From contig WTPW01000314.1 of NCBI GenBank assembly GCA_009809945.1, positions 346,174 to 410,173 on the forward strand: DNA of 64,000 nt, written 5' to 3'. The notes under the pieces were generated by a model. The model searched no databases, was not told where the DNA came from, and saw only the letters and a program-made list of their open reading frames with translations. Shown one piece after another: positions 10,505 to 21,760 of this stretch (its first letter is position 1; each line of letters begins with the position of its first letter). The position numbers and the translations under genes were made by a program. The stretch is from Gigaspora margarita. Its lineage: Eukaryota; Glomeromycota; Glomeromycetes; Diversisporales; Gigasporaceae.

Positions 10505-10820
10505 CATGTTATTTTATCAACAATCACTTCACAGACACCCCATTTCACTGACAAATTATTTACTGAAAAGTTCATTATGCCAATAGTACATTTCACTGAA
10601 GCACATTTTACTGACAAGTTTTTTTCTATAAAGCATACTAACTTTAACTCTAATTTTACCTGACCCTAACCTAACTCTAATGAAATGGTCAAAATTTCTT
10701 TTGTAGGTAAAATGAGTTTCAGTAAAATGAACTGTCAGTAAAATGAACTTGTTAGCAAATAATTTGTCAGTAAAATAGAGTTTCTGTGAAGTGATTGTTA
10801 GTGAAATGATTGCCATCCAG
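10505..10820. mobile_element. Foldback MITE with about 110-bp TIRs
   Basis: Left arm about 10510-10622 and right arm about 10698-10815 are imperfect reverse complements sharing AACAATCACTTCACAGA and CTGACAAATTATTT. Each arm repeats the word ATTTTACTGAC several times. The centre (about 10640-10690) contains CCTGACCCTAACCTAACTC. No coding sequence. Superfamily unknown; no clear target duplication. Confidence 0.8.
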
Positions 10821-12070
10821 TCCAAAAAGTCTACTGATAGGTATTTTTAGTATAATTTCATTCTATATATTTTTTTGTAGTGAGGACAGGGCAGTTTGTA
10901 ATTGCTTGTTTAATAACTTCTTCACAACTATTAATGTTAGTTTATATATGGCATATTTTTTATTTCTGGTTTTATATTATATACCTATTTAACCAGATTT
11001 GTGTTTTATATATAGTGAGTAAATAATAGCATATTTCTGCTAATTCGCTTGAAGACTTGGGAAAGCCAACTTGATAGCATTGAATTCTATATTGCTTGAT
11101 CAATAAAAAAAGTACTAAGGCATCTACTAGCATTCAAAATGACTTATTATTTTTAATGCTTTTGTGACTGTATTACTTTTCTTATTAACATTTCAATATC
11201 CATAACAAATTCAAGAGAATGCTAAACAAATAGTACTTGATCTTGCTGAAGTAAAAAGTGCAAAATCAATATTACAGATATACAAAATAAATAAGCAAAT
11301 TATATTTGTAGTTTTTGTAAGTAGAATTAAGAAGAGTAAGCTATGCAAAACATCAAAGTTTTTCTAATTAGTTGTTATGTATAAAAACAAAACCATAAGC
11401 ATATTTACTTGTAATTTTATAATGTTCAATCTGATATTCATGATTTTCTAAAAATGAAACTATCTCTTGAATATCCAACTCTAGTTTTAAACTACCAATA
11501 AGGGGCCTTCTAGAAAACTTGAACTTTATATAGTATATTAGTAACTATTTTTGTATCTTAATTCTTTTAGGCTTCCTTTGAGATCTAACTTCTAAATTCT
11601 ATATTCTTTAATAGCATTAACTATTGTTGGGAGCAGATGGTTTTTATAGCTTTTCTTTTAACTAAAACCTAAACTGCATCTAATCATTTAAGCTTTTATT
11701 ATCCTCTAGTATGTGCATATGATCAGATGACTCTTTATTCTATTTAACCTGAACTTACATTTTTATAACAATTTTAAATACTTTAATTTTGATAAAGTAT
11801 AGATTTTTAGGACAAACCTTAGTTTTTTGTGCTTTTTAACTAGTATTTTTTTATTTTATGTACTTGTTGGGTAATATTTAATGAACTAACAGTTATATAT
11901 ACTCTATAAGTTTATATTTGTATAATTTTTATAATTATATTAAATTCAGATATTTGAGACTAGAGATTACTAGTTGCTATCAAACTCATCTAGTGGGATC
12001 TCAACTAGTTGATAAATGTTAAAAAGAATATTATGTTTCTAGTTAGAAATTAAGTTTATATTTAGATTTA
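10821..12070. other. AT-rich region without recognised features
   Basis: Short unrelated ORFs only. I see no domain, TIR or repeat shared with the rest of the window. It may be old decayed transposon sequence. Confidence 0.4.
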
Positions 12071-12074
12071 TACT

Positions 12075-12525
12075 TCAAGAGTTTTTTTTTTAAAAAAAAA
12101 AAGTTTTTTTAAAAAAAATTGAAAGCACTAGTACATTTATTGTAAAGCAGTTCATTTTATTAAAAAATTGCTAATGTTTTTTTAAAAAAGTTCTTTTAAA
12201 TTTTGTTTCATAAAATTGAAGTATATTCATATGTAGGCTGCTACTTTAATATGAAAAAATATGTGCATATTTTTGTAAAAAAAAGACTTGCAAACCCTAT
12301 TTAGTAAAAAAAAAGTTTTTTTTTTAAATAAAAAAAAGCATCCAGTTGTTTTTTTTTAAAAAATAAGATAAAGTTGTTTTTTTTAAAAAAAAAGTACTGA
12401 AGTTGTTGTTTTTAAAAAAAAAAAGTATTAAAATTATTTTTTCAAAAAAAAAAAAGAAGTATTGAAATTGTTTTTTAAAAAAAAGTATTGAAGTTGTTTT
12501 TTTAAAAAAAAAAGAAAAAAATATC
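12075..12525. repeat. Tn-An tract repeat, unit about 30-45 bp
   Basis: Repeated blocks of 7-9 T followed directly by 8-12 A, so each block can fold on itself. From 12340 to 12525 they form a tandem repeat with the unit GTATTGAAGTTGTTTTTTTA plus an A run, about five copies. Looser T/A blocks start at 12075. Confidence 0.75.
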
Positions 12526-12712
12526 AAAGTATTGTATTTTGTACAGTACCGGACAGCATAAGACATCCACTCTATTCATATAGAGCGCCAATTTTTGATG
12601 CTTATATAATCAATTCCGATTGGCTAATTTTGATGTAATTGATTCTAATTGGTTAATTAAACATATATATTTTCTTTTTTTTTATATTAAACGCCAATTT
12701 TTTAAATCATTA

Positions 12713-13785
12713 TCAGTCATAGGATATGTCCTTTCAACTGCTGTCTATAATAAAAATTATAATAAAAACATATGAATTTACTATAGATATGAGTTAGAAG
12801 ATTCTCTTTGATCTAACTTATTAACTTAAAATTAAATTTTTCGGGGATATAGAACAAGGGGAGAAGAAAAAATTGAGCTTAAAAATCGAATTAAAATTTC
12901 GCCAATTTTGCACAAAACGAAAAAGTAACTTCGCCAAAAGCGAATATTTTCTGATTTTAAGATGATGGATACATGTAAAATCATGCTCTGAACAACTTTA
13001 CTTAGTCGAAGAAAGTAGGTTACCTTGTAAGAAAAATGGGTTGTCTATGTGCTAAAGTTAAAATTTATCGTATTTCATAATACAACTTTTTTTCCTTATT
13101 AGGTAACCTACTTTGGGCTCTTAAGCAAAGTTGTTTGGCATGTAATTTTACATTATATTTGAAATTGAATCGCGTTTTTCGGACCTTTTACTAAGTGAAA
13201 AATGGGTTTAAAGTTGGAAAAAAAAAATTTTTCTAAAAAAAAAATTTTTTTTTGGAAAAATTTTTTTTTTCCAACTTTAAACCCATTTTTCACTTAGTAA
13301 AAGGTCCGAAAAACGCGATTCAATTTCAAACGTGATGTAAAATTACATGCCAAACAACTTTGCTTAAGAGCCCAAAGTAGGTTACCTAATAAGGAAAAAA
13401 AGTTGTATTATGAAATACGATAAATTTTAACTTTAGCACATAGACAACCCATTTTTCTTACAAGGTAACCTACTTTCTTCGACTAAGTAAAGTTGTTCAG
13501 AGCATGATTTTACATGTATCCATCATCTTAAAATCAGAAAATATTCGCTTTTGGCGAAGTTACCTTTTCGTTTTGTGCAAAATTGGCGAAATTTTAATTC
13601 GATTTTTAAGCTCAATTTTTTCTTCTCCCCTTGTTCTATATCCCCGAAAAATTTAATTTTAAGTTAATAAGTTAGATCAAAGAGAATATTCTAACTCATA
13701 TCTATAGTAAATTCATATGTTTTTATTATAATTTTTATTATAGACAACATTTCGAACCCCTGTAAAAGGACATATCCTATGACTG
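12713..13785. repeat. Palindrome with about 530-bp arms
   Basis: The arms meet near 13244 in an A/T tract flanked by AAGTTGG (13211-13217) and CCAACTT (13271-13277). Outward, both arms carry CGCGTTTTTCGGACC, AGGTAACCTACTTTGGGC and CCCCGAAAAATTTAA-type words with few mismatches. The outer ends diverge around CTTTCAACTGCTG versus CCTTTTACAGGGG. It is enclosed within the Tc1/mariner-type TIRs, so it is either a nested foldback element or a duplicated-inverted interior. Confidence 0.85.
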
Positions 13786-13790
13786 TTATA

Positions 13791-13936
13791 AACTTTAACT
13801 CATAATAACTCCTTTAAAACAAAAAATAATAAAAAATCCTTCGACAGAAATGTAGTATAGCAAAAAATCTATCAATTTGTCGAAGGGTTTTTTGATTCAA
13901 CTTGTTTTGAAAAAGTTATAATGATTTAAAGTTTTT
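13791..13936. repeat. Hairpin with about 58-bp arms
   Basis: Left arm 13791-13850 and right arm about 13877-13936 are imperfect reverse complements sharing CCTTCGACA/TGTCGAAGG and TTAAAACAA/TTGTTTTGA. It occupies the right subterminal part of the Tc1/mariner-type element; there is no equivalent on the left. Confidence 0.75.
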
Positions 13937-13976
13937 ATTAATAAAAAGTGGATGTGTTTTGCTGTCCGGTACTGTA

Positions 13977-14303
13977 GAAACAAAAAAATAGCAACAGGCT
14001 TTATTATAAGAAAAAATGCATGCATATATATGCTAGTATCAGATTATATACCGTAAAAACTGAACACATGTACCCCCATGCATTGTACCTCTTGCCAGTT
14101 TGAAGCGCCAGTTGGTGATTTATACCCAGGTATATAGATATAATACATACTATATGTATTATCCCAGGTAGATATAGTAAAACATATTGTCTTAATATGG
14201 TGTACCCCAATATAGCGGTACCCCAAGTACTAAATTGAGCAATGGAAATACCCAGGGTACACATGCCCAGATTTTATGGTATATCTAATATATATATATT
14301 TAT
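13977..14303. repeat. Repetitive stretch with CCCAGGTA words
   Basis: Contains TACCCAGGTATATAGATATA, TATCCCAGGTAGATATAG, and GTACCCC words in both orientations, a low-order repeat with dyad symmetry around 14150. No coding evidence. It ends in TATTTAT (14297-14303), the left target duplication of the next element. Confidence 0.4.
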
Positions 14304-17300
14304 TGGGTTTTTCTAGGCATCTCTGGCCAGAGATATATAACTTATATATGGCTGGCCTCTTTGGCCAATCAAAGAACGTGAAAATCACATGACAAAGGTT
14401 CATGTAGTTGATCTGACTGCCAATGCAAGGACGAAACGATCTTATTCTGCTCAGATAGATAACTGATAAGTTCTTTTTTGGTACAATGATCATCTTTATA
14501 ATTATTGGTTTTGATTTTTTTTTGTGATACTAATATTTTTTTTTCTTCTGCCTTATTAGTATTTCATTGTTTTGTAACATTTATTTTTAAGTTGTTTTTC
14601 AGCATTTCTACAGAGGTACCCTTTTTTTCTAGATGAATTCTCAGGTATTTTCAGTGCTTTCTTTAGTATTTGATCATTTTTAGTGTTGTTTATTCAGAAA
14701 CTTTTGACATTATATAGTGTGTCTTTGTGCACTCCTGGCAAGGTAAAGTAAATTCTCTATTTGACATTGTGGATCTTCTGGTATTTGTCTTTGGGCATTT
14801 TGGCATTATAAATCTTTGGTGTTTATCCTTGGCATTGTAAATCTTCTGGCATTGTCCTTGGGCATATTTGACATTGTATGTGAACTCTCTGGTGCTTGTC
14901 CTTGCTATTGTAAATCTTCTGGCATTGTCCTTGGCATATTTGGTGTTGTGTGTGAACTCTCTGGTGCTTGTCCTTGGGCACATTTGGCATTGTATAGTGA
15001 ATTCTCTAGTGCTTGTTCTTGTGCTCTTTCGACATTGTATAGTAAATTCTCTTGGCATGTCTTTGGGCACTTTCAGTATTATGTATTGAATCTTCTAGTG
15101 CGTGTTTTTGGGCACTTTTGGCATTGTGTGATAAATTTTTCTTGAACACATTTAATGTTGTATGGTGAGTTCTTTTTCTTTGTACTTGCCTTCGGCATTG
15201 TGTGATGAATTCTCTAATGCTTGTTTTTGGGTACTTTTGGCATTATGTGGTAAATTTTTTGATGTTTGTTCTTAAACACTTTCAGCATTGTGTAGTGAAT
15301 TCTTCTTGACAATTTCAGTGATTTGTAGTGAATTTTCTGGTGTTATGCCTGGTATTTGTTCTTGGGCATCTTTGACGTTATGAATTCTTTGTGCATGAAC
15401 ACTTTTGCTATTGTGTGGTGAACTCTCTGACATTTGTTTTTTGATACTTTGGCACTATATAATGAATTCTCTAGTATTTGTCCTTGATAATTTTGGCATT
15501 GTGTAGTAAATTCTCCAGTATTTGTCCTTGGGCATTTTCAGAGTTATGTAGTGAATTCTCTAGTGTTTACCCTTGAACACCTTTGGCATTGTGTGGTAAA
15601 TTTTCTGGGTTTGTCCTTAGGTTTTTTTATTTTTTTTCTTGAACACTTTTGGCCTTGTAGTGAATTCTCTGGTATTTGTTCTTGAAGACTTTCAGCTTTG
15701 TATAGTGAATTCTCTATCAATTTGTCCTTGGGCACTTTCAGTACTGTGTAATAAATTCTCTCAGCATTGTATAAATTCTCTAGCATTTGTCCTTGGGCAC
15801 TTCTCTGGTATTTGCCTTGGGCATTTTTGGCATTATGTGAATTCTTTAGTGTTTGCTCTTGAACACTTTAGGCATTGTGTAGTGATTTTGTTTTTTCACA
15901 CTTTTGGCACTATGTGGTGATTTCATTGATATTAGTTCTTGAACACCTTTAGCATTGGGTAGTGAATTCTCCAGCATTTGTCCTTTGGCACTTCCGACAC
16001 TGTGATAAATTCTCTGGTATTCTTGAACACCTTCGGTATTGTGTGGTGAATTCTCTAGCATTTGACCTTGGAAACTGTGATGAATTCTCTGGTGTTTGTT
16101 CTTGAACACCTTTAGTGTTGTGTGATAAATTCTCTAGTGTTTGTCCTTGGGCACTATGATGAATTCTCTGTTATTTGTTCTTGAACACCTTCAGCGTTGT
16201 GTAGTAAATTCTCTGGTATTTGTCTTTGGCACTTTTAGCACTACGATAAATTCTCTGGTGTTTGTTCTTGAATACTCAGCATTGTGTAGTAAATTCTCCT
16301 GCATTTGTCCTTGGGCACTGTGATAAATTCTCTAGTGTTTGTTCTTTGGCGTTGTGTAGTGAATTCTCTGGCATTTGTTCTTGGACACTTTCGACACTAT
16401 GATAAATTCTCTGGTATTTGTTATTGAACACCTTTGGTATTGGGCAGTGAACTCTCTAGCATTTGTTCCTTTGGCACTTTTGGTACTATGATAAATTCTC
16501 TAGTATTCTTGAACACTTCAGCATTGTGTGGTGAATTCTCTGGCATTTGTTCTTGTGAACTGTGATGAATTCTCTGGTATTGTGTAGTAAATTATCTAGT
16601 GTTTGTTCTTGGGCACTGTGATTAATTCTTTGGTGTTTGTTCTTGAACACCTTTAGCGTTGTGTGGTGAATTCTCCGGTATTTGTCTTTGGCACTTTCGG
16701 CACTATGATAAATTCTCTGGTGTTTGTTCTTGAACACCTTCAGCATTGTATGGTAAAGTCTCTGGCATTTGTTCTTGGGCACTATAATGAATTCTCTGGT
16801 GTTTGTTCTTGAACACCTTTAGTGTTGTGTAGTGAATTCTCTGGTGTTTGTTCTTGGGCACTTTTGACACTATGATGAATTCTCAGGCATTTGTTCTTGA
16901 ACACTTTCGGCATTGTGTGGTGAATTCTCCGGTATTTGTCTATGGGCACTTTTGGCACTATAATGAATTCACTGGTATTTGTTTTTGAACACCTTTGGTG
17001 TTGTGTGATGAATTCTCTGGTTTTTTTGGACACTTTCGATACTATGACGAAGTCTCTGGTGTTTGTTCTTGAACACCTTTGGTATTGTGTGGTGAATTCT
17101 CTAGTATTTGTCCTTGGGACTTCGGCATTGTGTAGTAAATTCTCTCGCATTTGTCTTTAGGCACCTTTGGTGTTGTCTCTGTTATTTTTCCTTAAACACT
17201 TCGGCACTATGTCATGAATTCTTTGGTGTTTGTCTTTGAACACTTTTATTCGGTGTTATGTGGTGAATTTCCTGGCATTGTCTTAGTATTGTGTAGTGAA

Positions 17301-17720
17301 TTCTTTGGCATTTATTTTGGGCACTTTTAGTATTATGTAGTAAATTCTTTGGTGTTAGTTCTTGAACATTTTTTAGTGTTGTGAATGAATTCTTTAGTGT
17401 GTTCTTGGCAACTTTTAATTTTTTTTTCTGTATTTGTTTTTGTGTGCTTTTTTTGATATTATTTTTTTAGTAACCTATAAAAAATAATAATACTTTTTAA
17501 TAAAAAAAAATTTTAAAAACTTTAACTTTTTTTGCATAATTGAATTTGATTGGCTGATTTTCATGTTTGAAAAATTAGGTTAGGTTTCAGATTGTACAAA
17601 TTTTCTGACTAGCCAGCGATCTGAAAAAAGCGTCATATGACCTTCTCTCATTTTAATTGGCTAATAAGCCAGAGATATATAAGTTATATATCTCTGGCCA
17701 GAGATGCCTAGAAAAACCCA
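14304..17720. mobile_element. TIR element carrying a 2.7-kb minisatellite
   Basis: Perfect 46-bp terminal inverted repeats at 14304-14349 and 17675-17720, starting TGGGTTTTTCTAGGCATCTC. Flanking TATTTAT at 14297-14303 and 17721-17727 is a 7-bp direct repeat, the likely target duplication, though it is AT-only. The interior is almost wholly tandem repeat with no transposase. Subterminal TTGGCCAATCAAA (about 14361) and AATTTGATTGGCTG (about 17540) are CCAAT-box-like. Superfamily undetermined. Confidence 0.8.
14690..17410. repeat. Minisatellite, about 45-50-bp unit
   Basis: Dozens of copies of a unit of the form GTGAATTCTCTGGTGTTTG-TTCTTGAACACCTTTAGC-GTTGTGTG. It alternates in part with a second form carrying CCTTGGGCACTTTCGGCACT. 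ORFs in several frames (Thr-Arg-Glu-Phe-Thr type repeats on the minus strand) are by-products of the repeat. The edges grow more divergent, as usual for tandem arrays. Confidence 0.9.
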
Positions 17721-17727
17721 TATTTAT

Positions 17728-18016
17728 TATATATAATAATTATTTTTCTTAATAATTACATTATATAGGTACATGGCTTTGGCCATTCTCTAAAAATAGA
17801 AAGATACTATAAAATCTGAAATATGACCTGATAACAGGCACATAATATATGATTAGAAGTATACCAGATTAGATGTTCAGGATTCCATACTGTATATGTA
17901 CTATATATCGCATAAAGTTGCATAATTTTGACTATTTTATATAAGGCTATATATTGTAAATTCTCAAAATAGGAGGCAAGAGTGCACTAATTTGACTATG
18001 TGCATGTTATTTCGAG
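17728..18016. other. AT-rich spacer, nothing recognised
   Basis: Separates the minisatellite element from the next foldback. It contains GTGCATGTTATTTCGAG at the right edge, a word family also seen at 19100-19180 and 59040-59780. Confidence 0.4.
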
Positions 18017-18018
18017 TA

Positions 18019-18982
18019 CACTCTGCTAACATTGATTACCAGAATTTTGATAATCAAGTTACCTACTAATGATCATAACCATATATACAACTTTTTTTTA
18101 ATGAGAAAATTAAACTTGGCATAGTAAGTAAAGTTGTACAGAATAATGATTTGCATATACTCAAAAATTTTTAGAAATTTTAGATGAAATTTTATTAAAT
18201 CGTATTTAGCAATTTTGATCAAAAAAATGAAAATCAAAAAATTTTATATTAGAGCGACGCATTTTAAAACCTTATTATAAATAAGAGTTGGTTTTAAAAT
18301 ATGTCATTCTTCATATCTAATGGCATATAGAGTTAAATTTTTATAGAGCAATTCAAAAAATTTCTCATAAAATTTTTGAGTTGAATTAAAATTTTTGACA
18401 AATAAAAAGTTGCAATTTTTGTATCTTAAAATTCGGCATAATTAAATATTATAAAATTTTTATTAAAAATCTTCCAATATAAAGTATTTAAGTATTTATT
18501 ATTTAATACATATATGATTATTTTTTTAAGCTATTCTAATACAAATTTTATAATATTCTACTATATTGAATTTTAAGGTACGAAAATTGCAACTTTTATT
18601 TGTCAAAAATTTCAATTCAACCTAAAAATTTTATGAGAAATTTTTTGAATTGCTCTATGAAAATTTAATCCTATATGCTGTTAGGTATGAAGAATGATAT
18701 ATTTTAAAACTAACTATTATTTATAATAGAGTTTTAAAATGCATCGACCTAATATAAAATTTTTTAATTTTCATTTTTTTGATCAAAAATACTAAATACG
18801 ATTTAATAAAATTTTATCTAAAATTCCTAAAAATTTTTGAGTATATGCAAATCATTATTCTGTATAACTTTACTTACTATGCCAAGTTTCATTTTCTCAT
18901 TAAAAAAAAATTGTATATATAGCTACAATCGTTAGTAGGTAACATAATTATCAAAATTCCAGTGATCAATGTCAGGGGAGTG
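18019..18982. mobile_element. Foldback element with TA target duplication
   Basis: Terminal inverted repeats CACTCTGCTAACATTGAT / CACTCCCCTGACATTGAT, followed on both sides by a shared AATTTTGATAAT. TA flanks both ends (18017-18018, 18983-18984), as for Tc1/mariner. The arms (about 430 bp each, roughly 18019-18450 and 18565-18982) stay complementary throughout, with words such as TTGCATATACTCAAAAATTT. The 115-bp centre is unpaired. No ORF. Length 964 bp. Confidence 0.8.
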
Positions 18983-18984
18983 TA

Positions 18985-19562
18985 CACCCATTGGTGTTAT
19001 TTTAAAACAAGAGTTAATTTTAAATAAAAAAAAATATAAATAAAAAAAATCAAATAAAAAAATAATTTATTCATTAAAAAAAAAACTGATTTTAACAAGT
19101 AATTCTATATGGAAGTGCACGTTATTTTGGAATGCATATGAATGTTATTTTGAATCCGCATATGCTATTTTTAGAGAGCACAAATTTTGAATTAATGCCG
19201 CTTACCTGTGTGGTTTTAAGCTATTACATATTGCTCAAGCTCTCAGTTTTCTAAGTCAATAGTATATAACACTTTAAGCAGTATGAAGAAACAGGTTCAG
19301 AATACCCAAACAAACACTCTGGCCTTTGCAAAGTTCTTTCTAAACATGACAATAGTGCTTTAGTCCATATTGCAAATGCGAATCTTTGTTTATTTGTCTA
19401 TAGTATTCAAGATCAAATGATAGCAGTTTATAAAGCCAAAGGTTAGCATTTGAAATATTAAAACTTATAGAATATAATTTGAAAATATTAATTTTTATTT
19501 TACATAATTAATATAATTATATTATGTAAAATACAATAAATAAAGATTGCATATAAATTTGG
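18985..19562. other. Spacer with GTGCAT/TTATTTTG words
   Basis: A-rich stretch, then GTGCACGTTATTTTGGAA, ATGAATGTTATTTTGAAT and GCATATGCTATTTTTAGA at 19118-19180. No gene seen. Confidence 0.35.
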
Positions 19563-19570
19563 CCCCTAAG

Positions 19571-19838
19571 TAGTATTCCGCACAGATCGGATCTGACAGA
19601 TATTTTCAAGGATCCAGATTCGATTTGAAAACTCGGATCAGGTCCAAGTATGGATTCAGATCCATGTTTAAATAGATGGATCCTCAGATCCAGCTCAGGT
19701 CTGACGCTTTTATATATAACGGATCGGATCTCTATGTGGATCTGAATTTGATGAATCTTAAAAATCGTGGATCCGATCCGGATTCGTTAGCGAATCCGGA
19801 TCGAATCCAGATCTTCAGATCCATTTTGTGGAACACTA
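19571..19838. mobile_element. hAT-like MITE built of GATCC words
   Basis: TIRs TAGTATTCCGCA (19571) and TAGTGTTCCACA (reverse complement ending 19838), 10 of 12 identical. The 8-bp flanks CCCCTAAG (19563-19570) and CCTCTAAG (19839-19846) match at 7 of 8 positions. An 8-bp duplication and a TAG-type start fit the hAT superfamily. The whole interior is degenerate repetition of GGATCC/GATCCGGATC/CAGATC, a self-complementary word, with no coding sequence. Length 268 bp. Confidence 0.8.
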
Positions 19839-19917
19839 CCTCTAAGTTTTATATATAAAATTTCTAGTAATCTACTTCCAGGCACTATATTATAAGAACC
19901 AAAAAATTAATATTATA

Positions 19918-20283
19918 TGGGGTTTGGTAAACAAAAACATAGTTTATTGCATTTTTTACAAAATTGAGTTAATAACATTATTGTATAAAGCAGGTATTCT
20001 TTTATATAATTTAGTATTCAAAATATCAATTTACATAATAAAATTTTTGCTAATGCCTACTTTTTTAAATGTCATATTATGATAAAACGTGATCTAAAAT
20101 TAGATTTATATATCTAGTTGATAGATAATATTCATGTGATTGGCTGAATTATGTTGATCCAACAGGTTTTACTACAGTTTTACTAAAAATAGATAATTAT
20201 TGTTATTGTTACACTAAATTTCAAGCATGATTTTCTCAATATAGAAAAAAATTCATAAGCTGTATTTTTGTTTACCAGACCAG
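19918..20283. mobile_element. MITE with GGTTTGGTAAACAAAAA ends
   Basis: GGTTTGGTAAACAAAAACA near 19920 is matched in inverse by TATTTTTGTTTACCAGACC ending about 20281, and the flanking 25 bp remain similar. It abuts or overlaps the next foldback at CCAGGACC. The interior is AT-rich with GTGATTGGCTGAAT (about 20138-20152). Confidence 0.65.
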
Positions 20284-21462
20284 GACCCCGAATAATCTAT
20301 ATGAGGTTATATTTGAGGATCATAGTAAAAATTTTTTCTGTTAGCTGTTCTACTTTGATATATATCAGCTACATTTCAAATATCAGGTACCAACTTTGGT
20401 ATCGGTTCCCAATTTTCGAAATATAAGCTTTAAAAAAAAAATTTTTGAACCAACGCTCTTTAAAAAAAAAAAACTGGAACCAATNNNNNNNNNNNNNNNN
20501 NNNNNNNNNNNNNNNNNNNNNNNNNNNNNNNNNNNNNNNNNNNNNNNNNNNNNNNNNNNNNNNNNNNNNNNNNNNNNNNNNNNNNNNNNNNNNNNNNNNN
20601 NNNNNNNNNNNNNNNNNNNNNNNNNNNNNNNNNNNNNNNNNNNNNNNNNNNNNNNNNNNNNNNNNNNNNNNNNNNNNNNNNNNNNNNNNNNNNNNNNNNN
20701 NNNNNNNNNNNNNNNNNNNNNNNNNNNNNNNNNNNNNNNNNNNNNNNNNNNNNNNNNNNNNNNNNNNNNNNNNNNNNNNNNNNNNNNNNNNNNNNNNNNN
20801 NNNNNNNNNNNNNNNNNNNNNNNNNNNNNNNNNNNNNNNNNNNNNNNNNNNNNNNNNNNNNNNNNNNNNNNNNNNNNNNNNNNNNNNNNNNNNNNNNNNN
20901 NNNNNNNNNNNNNNNNNNNNNNNNNNNNNNNNNNNNNNNNNNNNNNNNNNNNNNNNNNNNNNNNNNNNNNNNNNNNNNNNNNNNNNNNNNNNNNNNNNNN
21001 NNNNNNNNNNNNNNNNNNNNNNNNNNNNNNNNNNNNNNNNNNNNNNNNNNNNNNNNNNNNNNNNNNNNNNNNNNNNNNNNNNNNNNNNNNNNNNNNNNNN
21101 NNNNNNNNNNNNNNNNNNNNNNNNNNNNNNNNNNNNNNNNNNNNNNNNNNNNNNNNNNNNNNNNNNNNNNNNNNNNNNNNNNNNNNNNNNNNNNNNNNNN
21201 NNNNNNNNNNNNNNNNNNNNNNNNNNNNNNNNNNNNNNNNNNNNNNNNNNNNNNNNNNNNNNNNNNNNNNNNNNNNNNNNNNNNNNNNTGGTTCGAAAAA
21301 TTTTTTTTTGAAAGCTTACATTTCGAAATTTGGGAACCGATACCAAAGTTGGTACCTGATATTTGAAATGTAGCTGATATATACCAAAGTGGAACCGCTA
21401 ACAGAAAAAATTTTTACTATGATCCTCAAATATAACCTCACATAGATTATTCGGGGTCCTGG
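20280..21462. mobile_element. Foldback element interrupted by an assembly gap
   Basis: Left end CCAGGACCCCGAATAATCTA and right end (reverse complement ending 21462) are nearly identical; the arms stay complementary for about 200 bp up to the gap (GGTACCAACTTTGGTATCGG in both). A related end, AGGACCCAAACAATCTATAT in reverse, occurs at about 29969-29988. Arm sequence on both sides of the gap reaches the A/T tract next to TTGGTTC/GAACCAA, so the gap probably covers the palindrome centre. Confidence 0.8.
20485..21288. other. Assembly gap (804 N)
   Basis: Run of N between complementary arms. The long ORFs called across it are artefacts. Confidence 0.99.
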
Positions 21463-21745
21463 ACCCATATATTGTTTGTAGCCAATAAAATTGCTCAAAA
21501 AGTTAGGGCTTGGAACCAATATATTTTTCACTTGTTAAAACTGGCTTGATTGGTTAGGATATAAAAAATAAAACTATTTTCAAACTCTATATTAATTGGA
21601 CAAATAACCAATTACAGCACTTTGAATAATTTTTTTGTTCAATTTTAATCAATTTATATATATATACTATATATTAAGTTTTAAGATAAAAACCTAAATA
21701 GAGAATTAAATTTTTAATATTTTTATTTAAATATTTGAGTATTGG
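21463..21745. other. AT-rich spacer, nothing recognised
   Basis: No gene or repeat identified. It ends at the target duplication of the next retroposon. Confidence 0.4.
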
Positions 21746-21760
21746 TGCAGTTGTTAAATT

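Larger units (their letters stand above)
12544..13974. mobile_element. Tc1/mariner-type non-autonomous element
   Basis: Terminal inverted repeats CAGTACCGGACAGCA (left at 12544, right ending 13974), extending to about 28 bp with three mismatches and ending in ACATCCACT. Flanking TA at 12542-12543 and 13975-13976 is the target duplication of the Tc1/mariner superfamily. No transposase frame remains; most of the interior is a long palindrome (12713-13785) plus a second hairpin (13791-13936). Length 1431 bp. Confidence 0.85.

Noticed and set aside
11030..11900. Possible decayed gene
   Set aside because: Translations in all frames gave no family resemblance; left as unassigned.
14690..17160. Several repetitive ORFs on both strands (up to 126 codons)
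   Set aside because: They follow the minisatellite period; open frames on both strands at once show they are by-products.
20369..21373. Three long ORFs of 288-325 codons
   Set aside because: They run through 804 N; only 20-40 real codons exist at each side, all foldback arm.
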